A stretch of 64,000 nucleotides of DNA from Albifimbria verrucaria (Eukaryota; Ascomycota; Sordariomycetes; Hypocreales; Stachybotryaceae). The stretch is from NCBI GenBank assembly GCA_020081605.1, contig JAHREC010000049.1, forward strand, positions 186,001 through 250,000, in the 5' to 3' direction. The notes beneath the pieces were generated by a model. That model was not told the DNA's origin, searched no databases, and saw nothing but the letters and a program-made list of their open reading frames with translations. Positions 58,819 to 64,000 of this stretch are shown here, piece after piece. Position 1 is the stretch's first letter; every line of letters begins with the position of its first letter. A program made the translations under genes and the position numbers.

Positions 58819-59588
58819 AAAGTAAGCTTATCATTGGTTTTGTACCACGAGGCCGGAAAATTGTAAATACCCTAGTCTATGACCTTACTTATTCAAGATC
58901 GGATTGCATACCTCTTCGCTAGTGCGCTGCTCACTCACGATGCTGACAAGAAAACTTCCATACAAGGACATGAATCGTATCAGAAGACCCTGGCTAGGTT
59001 CTTGTGGCAAGCACTAACGCCCGTTTTTCCCCGAGCGTAGCTTACACGGGGTTTAGGACCGCATTGCCGCTCACTGGCTCCATGGCGACAGATTCTTAGA
59101 GTAGCTGTCACACGTAACCATGCTGTGGTACATCCCTGGACATACTGCTGACAGCTGTTAGCTTTCAACACCAGGGGTAACCAGAGCATGGCTAAGCGAT
59201 GAGGATTAGTACTCGGTCAGAATCTGAAAGTGCAGTCAGTCAACTTCGGTCTCATTGCATACGTGATTTCTCAGACGGAATAGCTTCTCTATGTCAAGAA
59301 TAATACTTGTTTACATCTATAGCTGTTTTCTCTTTTGAAATCAGAACCAGAGGAAGCATATACCGTAAGAAAGGTGGTATGTGCAAAAGCATGTTGTATT
59401 TGGTGCAGCATTGCAAAGCCACCACGACTATCGTGCCAGCATTAAAAGTCGGTCAAAGGGTACGCAGTCTGTGTAAGTCTTCCTATTTGCCCGTCTTGAC
59501 CACGCGGCACCCTACCTTGATCCAAGCCCAGTCTGTGCAGAAGCGAAAGGATACTGACTGTGGTTCGGCCCGGATTTGTTCAGCTCAC
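58819..59588. other. Intergenic region
   Basis: About 770 bp; no supported gene. Confidence 0.45.
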
Positions 59589-59597
59589 CTATAAAAG
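59589..59597 (+). promoter_or_regulatory. TATA box of tyrosinase gene
   Basis: CTATAAAAG about 92 bp before ATG 59689. Confidence 0.55.
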
Positions 59598-59688
59598 ACC
59601 AAGGCCCAGACGGTAAAGTATTGTAAAAACGAGAAGCCGGACCTCCCCAATAGCAGTCATCTTGGTCACTCTATGCCAATTCCTCAAT

Positions 59689-60670
59689 ATGAAGTTTGCC
59701 TGTGCTCTTACCTGCTTTGCAGGTCTCTTCCAAGCCCTCAATGCTATGCCATCCATGGCTCCTAAGGCTCGCCAGACGTCTTGTAACTCACCTCGCCTTC
59801 GCAAATCCTGGGACGCAGCATCCCCGCTGAAAAGAAAGCTTATCTTGATGCAGCTGTATGTCTGACCAAGCAACCGTCACAACTAGGTCTAGCTGGTGCA
59901 TCAAGACATGAAGACTTTACTTGGGTACATCAAAGACTCGCCAATCAGATCCACGGAGTGGCAGCTTTCCTCCCATGGCACCGTTACTTTGTACAACTCT
60001 ATGAGAATGCTTTGAGAACGGAATGCGGGTATATAGGCACAGCTCTTTACTGGGACTGGGTAGCAGATGCTCCTGCCCCAATGCAGGCATCCGTTTGGGA
60101 TCCAGTGACTGGTTTTGGCGGCAATGGCTCCAGTCCCGACGGTACCCTTTTAGCTTCTGCGTGAGGGATGGCCCTTTGCAAATCTTCAGCTTCAGTTTGT
60201 TTCTAATGATACATTGCCCCATTGTCTGAACCGCCAGTTTATGAGAGGGGCACCGATGGATGGCGAGCAGGAGATGCTTGGATTTAACTACGAGCAGAGG
60301 ATCATTGATCGCGTCATGGTGGAACCAGATTTTCTTGAATTCCATGCTCGCCTCGAGGGCGGTCCGCATGGATCTGTGCATATTGGCATTGCGAACATCT
60401 GGGGCGACATGGGCCCTACAACATCGCCTAACGGTTAGTTACTCTACAACGATAATATCATTATACTGAGACCTAGTTGCAGATCCTATCTTCTACTTGG
60501 TTCATGCACAAGTTGACAGGCTCTGGTGGATCTGGCAGCAAGAGTCTGCATCACGGCTGCTTGACTATAGTGGCAATGTATGGCCGGAGGATATGACTGG
60601 CATTAGTGCCACTTTGGATGATACGATCCTGATGGAGGGGCTGGCAGCTGATAAAAAGTTTGGGAACTAA
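59689..60670 (+). CDS. Tyrosinase-like copper oxidase, secreted, frame-broken
   Basis: Signal peptide MKFACALTCFAGLFQALNA. CuA region: IHGVAAFLPWHRYFVQLYEN, with a His further upstream in TWVHQRLA. CuB region: GGPHGSVHIGIA and, after an intron at 60434..60482, DPIFYLVHAQVDRLWW, which fits the D-P-x-F-x-x-x-H-x-x-x-D signature. Stop at 60668-60670; about 310 aa, a short fungal tyrosinase. Three breaks fit single-base losses near 59817, at C3 60145-60147 and at T3 60175-60177; copper ligands are all retained. It oxidises phenols to quinones, so melanisation or secondary metabolism are possible roles. Confidence 0.87.
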
Positions 60671-60856
60671 TGAATACTCAGAGCAATGGACTATGCTACA
60701 AGTACTAGATTAGGGAGTAGCTTCAGTTATGAACAATTTAATGTTATTGCCTAACTCCAAAATAGAACCTAAGATGATATTTGGCATAGACAATAATTGG
60801 AATATAGATATTTTCTTCCACGGACAACAAGCGGAGACTGGACACCACAGCGGCAA

Positions 60857-61246
60857 CTCCATGTCGAGTTCATTGGCGATCCAACTATATCTAGTTTCGG
60901 CACTGACGAGGGAATTTCTTTGTTGTTCGATAAGATGAAAAACTCCCATCACCTGTTGTAGGCTCCCAGGAAAGGTGAGTACTCGGGTTTTGAAAGTCTT
61001 GATGGCAGCATTCTCAGCACAGCGGCTGCTGTATCACTTATTGTTAACAATAAAATAATTGCGGCGAAAATTACTGGAGAAGACAGAGGATCACGGAATT
61101 GCATTTCAATGACACCACACAGGGGCCCTTGGCGGGAGGACCTGTGCATTGCAGCACACCATGCCCTACGACTGGACACACATGGCAACCACTTATCCAT
61201 TACTGCCCGCGATGTCAGGCAGAAAGTGATTATCGTAATCCAATGA
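60857..61246 (+). other. Unrecognised coding-like stretch downstream of tyrosinase
   Basis: One frame reads QLHVEFIGDPTISSFGTDEG, a stop at 60959-60961, then GEYSGFESLDGSILSTAAAV, IVNNKIIAAKITGEDRG and on to a stop at 61244-61246. Composition is protein-like, but there is no start and no known family. GGTGAG just after the stop could be an intron donor. Confidence 0.3.
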
Positions 61247-61417
61247 AATATTTGCTAACAATCGGTAGATAAGCTCTTCGAAGCGAGGAAATTTAGATAG
61301 ACAATGACAGTCGTCTTTGTGACACCCAACTCGTACGAGGGGGAGAATGCATCGCATGTCAGTTTAATTTTGATTTATTTAATACATTGGATACTTGGAA
61401 GTTTTTGAACTCCATTT

Positions 61418-61743
61418 CTACAGTATATATTCTCCGTAATGACGTGTCAACCCATCATGATCAAGTTGTGTGAAACAATTGAACGCTTCCAATAGAAGCC
61501 CACCAAGCTCCTTAGAGTAGTCTTTTTTCTTTGGACCTCTTAGTATTGTCTCGGCGACGGTTATGGCTATCAACAAATTTAAGGCGCCGTCCCTCAGTTT
61601 CTGTATTGCCTCTCCGTCCAGGCTGGAATGATGCTGGGTCTAGCAAAACACAAGTTTAATGCCCAACACATATCACGGGCCAATCTGTTCAACTGTGTTT
61701 AATCAGTTTAACTGCTTACCCGTTGCTTGACCATTGCCTGGTT
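61418..61743 (-). other. Unrecognised minus-strand exons
   Basis: Exon 61418..61639 is open (SSLDGEAIQKLRDGALNLLI, ELGGLLLEAFNCF) and closes at a TAG. It is preceded by an 80-nt intron (61640..61719, GTAAGC...CTAG) and a 24-nt exon whose upstream end has a pyrimidine-rich TTCTTAG acceptor. The splice sites and phase agree, so a real gene is plausible. Its 5' part, toward 62.0 kb, could not be resolved. Family unknown. Confidence 0.4.
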
Positions 61744-62673
61744 CTAAGAAAAACAAAGCATGAAGCCAATATAGTTTACCGTATCACTCTATCCCTTCTC
61801 ACAAAGCCCAGTGAGTTGATGCGGGCCAGCCGTAACTGCGTGCCAGAATACAGGAGTCCTAAATTATGGCAAATATTAGAACTCCCAAGAGTTTGTGATA
61901 GGAATTGCAGTAATTGGAACTGTGAGTAATTTTTGACCCCAGTGGACTCGTTTGTCGTCTCATCCAAACCAAATGTAAGCGCGCCAACAGTGCTCAAGGT
62001 TACTGTGGAGTTTCTCGCTTCTCAGAGCTCATGGCCTTACGTTTTCGATACTAAAGTGGAACCGATGAAATCACTCATGGCACATGGTATTCAGTCACTG
62101 GTGGCACTGGGTCTAAGAAACGGGGTGCGATCGGAGCTCGGAGCGGCGCTGCTACCACTCCGCAACTTGCCGGAGGGTGGAGTGGATATCAGGGCCTCCG
62201 ATTTTGCCATGGATGGGAACTAAAACTCCGAAACTCCTCAACTACATAGTGAGGATGTAAAAGTGAGAATGTTGCCAATGAGAGCCTTTGGGGTATACTG
62301 GCACTTAGCCGGCACCAGGCTATTACACTCTTTATATTCCCTCATCGGACCGCCAGGCTCCGTTCCACAATGGTATGGCGTGGATCTCCCCAGTCTCGTA
62401 GATTCATACATGATCATAGAAATTTCTTACGTGGACGTGAATTTTCCGCACATGTAGCGATGAAGAAATTGTGAATAGTTCCGGAGACGGCAAAAGGGAA
62501 AGTAAATCGCAGCTGACTGAATCGTAATTCGCAGTCAAGCGGCGGCATGGCATTGGCTAGTACATTGCCAACAATTTATGTCCAACTACTTAAGTGTCGA
62601 GAGGGACGCCAGGCCCTGTCGCATTCGCGTAGAATCTCTTCATCGACAAATCTGTTGACTAAGGTTGCTCTCG
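61744..62673. other. Unresolved/intergenic region
   Basis: Contains the unresolved 5' part of the preceding minus-strand gene and the promoter of the GH43-CBM gene. The short frames at 61933-62223 (+) and 62263-62457 (+) are not recognised. Confidence 0.35.
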
Positions 62674-64000
62674 ATGCGATTTTGCGTAGCTATTCCTCAG
62701 GTCCTGTCGACACTGGGCGCTTTGCTCAGTGTCGCCCGGGCTGACAACCCCATCGTACAGACGGATTATACTGCAGATCCGGCGCCAATAGTATACAATG
62801 ATCGGCTCTATGTTTTCACAAGCCACGACGAGGATGACACAAGCTCTGGGTTCTTCAATATGAAAAACTGGCGTCTTTTCTCGACTGTCGACATGGCCAA
62901 CTGGCAGGACCACGGTACTCCCATGGGCCTCACTACATTCAGCTGGGCATCCAAGGACGCCTGGGCAGGGCAGGTTATTGCGCGCAACAATAAGTTCTAC
63001 TACTATGTGCCCATCACCCGTTCTGGTGGCTGCATGTCCATCGGAGTTGGTGTAAGTGATAAGATAGAAGGGCCCTACAAAGATGCCATTGGCAAGCCAC
63101 TCGTCGAAAACTGCCAGATCGATCCAACTGTCTACATAGATAGTGATGGGCAGGCCTACCTATACTGGGGCAACCCAGATCTGAACTACGTCAAATTGAA
63201 TGCCGATATGATCTCCTACAGCGGTGGTATCCAGAGAAATACACCCAGCAATGGTGGCTTCCAAGAGGGCCCTTGGTTTTACAAGCGTGGCAGTCTATAC
63301 TATATGATCTACGCTGGCACTTGCTGCTCGGAAAGTATTCGCTATGCTACAAGCAATAGCCCTACAGGACCTTGGACCTCCAGGGGGTTATTATGGATGC
63401 GCAAGGCAAAAGCTTTACTAACCACGCGGGCATGATCGACTTCAAAGGCTCATCATACTTTTTCTACCACAACGGTGCCTTGCCTGGTGGCGGCGGTTAC
63501 ACTCGTTCCGTGGCAGTAGAGAAGTTTACTTACAACTCGGATGGTACTATTCCCAAGATGAGCATGACAAGTGGCCCGGCACAGGTTGGAACAGTGGATC
63601 CTTACGTGCGCCAGGAGGCAGAACTCATTGCCTGGTCCTCAGGTCTAAAGACTGAGGTGTGTGGAGAAGGAGGAATCAACGTCGCCTTTATCAACAACGG
63701 CGACTATATCAAGGTCAGAGGCGTTGCATTTGGAACTGGCGCCAGATCACTCAGCGTTCGCGTCGCCTCAGCTAATAGTGGCGGTAACATTGAGGTTCGT
63801 CTCGGCAGCCAGACCGGTACGCTTGTCGGCACCTGCAAGGTCCCTGGAACTGGAGGATGGCAGACCTATACAACTGTAACCTGTGCGATCAGTGGTGCTA
63901 CGGGAACACAGGATCTTTTCTGGAGGTTCACCGGGTCGGGAAGCGGTGAACTCTTCAATTTCAATTGGTGGCAGTTTGATGGCGGAAACGGCGCCTCGCA
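62674..64000 (+). CDS. GH43 enzyme with C-terminal CBM6-like module, cut by window end
   Basis: ATG 62674 begins a signal peptide (MRFCVAIPQVLSTLGALLSV). GH43 core: TDYTADPAPIVYNDRLYVFT (base Asp in ADPAP), WAGQVIARNNKFYYYVP, NCQIDPTVYIDSDGQAYLYW, and GGFQEGPWFYKRG carrying the acid Glu in QEGP. A one-base break at the G5 run 63383-63387 is followed at once by FTNHAGMIDFKGSSYFFYHN. After it a CBM6-like beta-sandwich module begins (RQEAELIAWSSGLKTE, FINNGDYIKVRGVAFG, FRFTGSGSG-like WRFTGSGSG). No stop before base 64000. Likely xylosidase/arabinofuranosidase acting on arabinoxylan. Confidence 0.93.

Noticed and set aside
61933..62223. 96-codon plus-strand frame
   Set aside because: No recognised family, no clear start, and it overlaps the probable 5' part of a minus-strand gene.
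1..64000. Repeat-induced point mutation as cause of broken genes
   Set aside because: Breaks are one-base length changes in short runs, not C-to-T changes creating stops, and no duplicated transposon sequence is evident.
1..64000. CRISPR arrays, rRNA or transposon terminal repeats
   Set aside because: No regularly spaced direct repeats, rRNA-like sequence or transposase/reverse-transcriptase motif was seen.

Overview
The window is nuclear DNA of a filamentous ascomycete (Pezizomycotina). Genes are interrupted by short introns (about 50-130 nt) with GTRNGT-like donors and CAG/TAG acceptors. The gene content is typical of that group: secreted plant-cell-wall hydrolases, two HET-domain proteins, a Zn2Cys6 regulator, PIR-like wall proteins, a UbiA prenyltransferase with tailoring enzymes, and a short tyrosinase. 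The genus cannot be named from the sequence.

Layout. 0-5.6 kb: subtilisin-like protease (-) and a small secreted protein (-). 7.5-8.9 kb: LRR/F-box-like gene (+). 9.2-13.5 kb: a large secreted cysteine-rich protein (-) divergent from a secreted HExxH metalloprotease (+). 14.7-18.1 kb: two PIR-like wall-protein paralogues (+) flanking an unknown gene (-). 19.1-23.8 kb: F-box/LRR protein (-) and HET protein (-). 24.3-25.4 kb: GH10 xylanase (-). 27.4-28 kb: orphan gene (+). 28.5-32.6 kb: a second HET gene (-) head to head with a TPR-type gene (+). 33.6-37.1 kb: FMN reductase (-), an SDR fragment and a Zn2Cys6 factor (-). 38-41 kb: FG-GAP fragment and NIPA-type Mg transporter (+). 42.8 kb: small ten-cysteine secreted protein (+). 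44.4-51.9 kb: candidate secondary-metabolism block with SDR (-), FAD monooxygenase (-), rhodopsin-like membrane protein (+) and UbiA prenyltransferase (+). 53-56.3 kb: secreted metallo-beta-lactamase-fold protein (-) and GH43 (-). 57.5-58.2 kb: broken NmrA-like gene (-). 59.7-60.7 kb: tyrosinase (+). 62.7-64 kb: GH43 plus carbohydrate-binding module (+), cut by the window end.

A recurring oddity is that many genes are interrupted by one-base frame breaks. Nearly all fit loss of one base from a short homopolymer, and conserved family motifs resume immediately in the shifted frame. At least two dozen such sites can be placed, while other multi-exon genes (GH10, FAD monooxygenase, rhodopsin-like, NIPA, FMN reductase, first GH43, second PIR-like) read through cleanly. 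I favour homopolymer under-calling in the assembly over pseudogenisation, but sequence alone cannot settle it. Genes are therefore annotated as CDS with breaks noted, except where decay is more extensive.

Functional reading: GH10, two GH43, tyrosinase and proteases suggest a plant-biomass lifestyle. The SDR/FMO/membrane protein/UbiA block could make or modify a prenylated aromatic, but no polyketide synthase or terpene cyclase is visible in the window.
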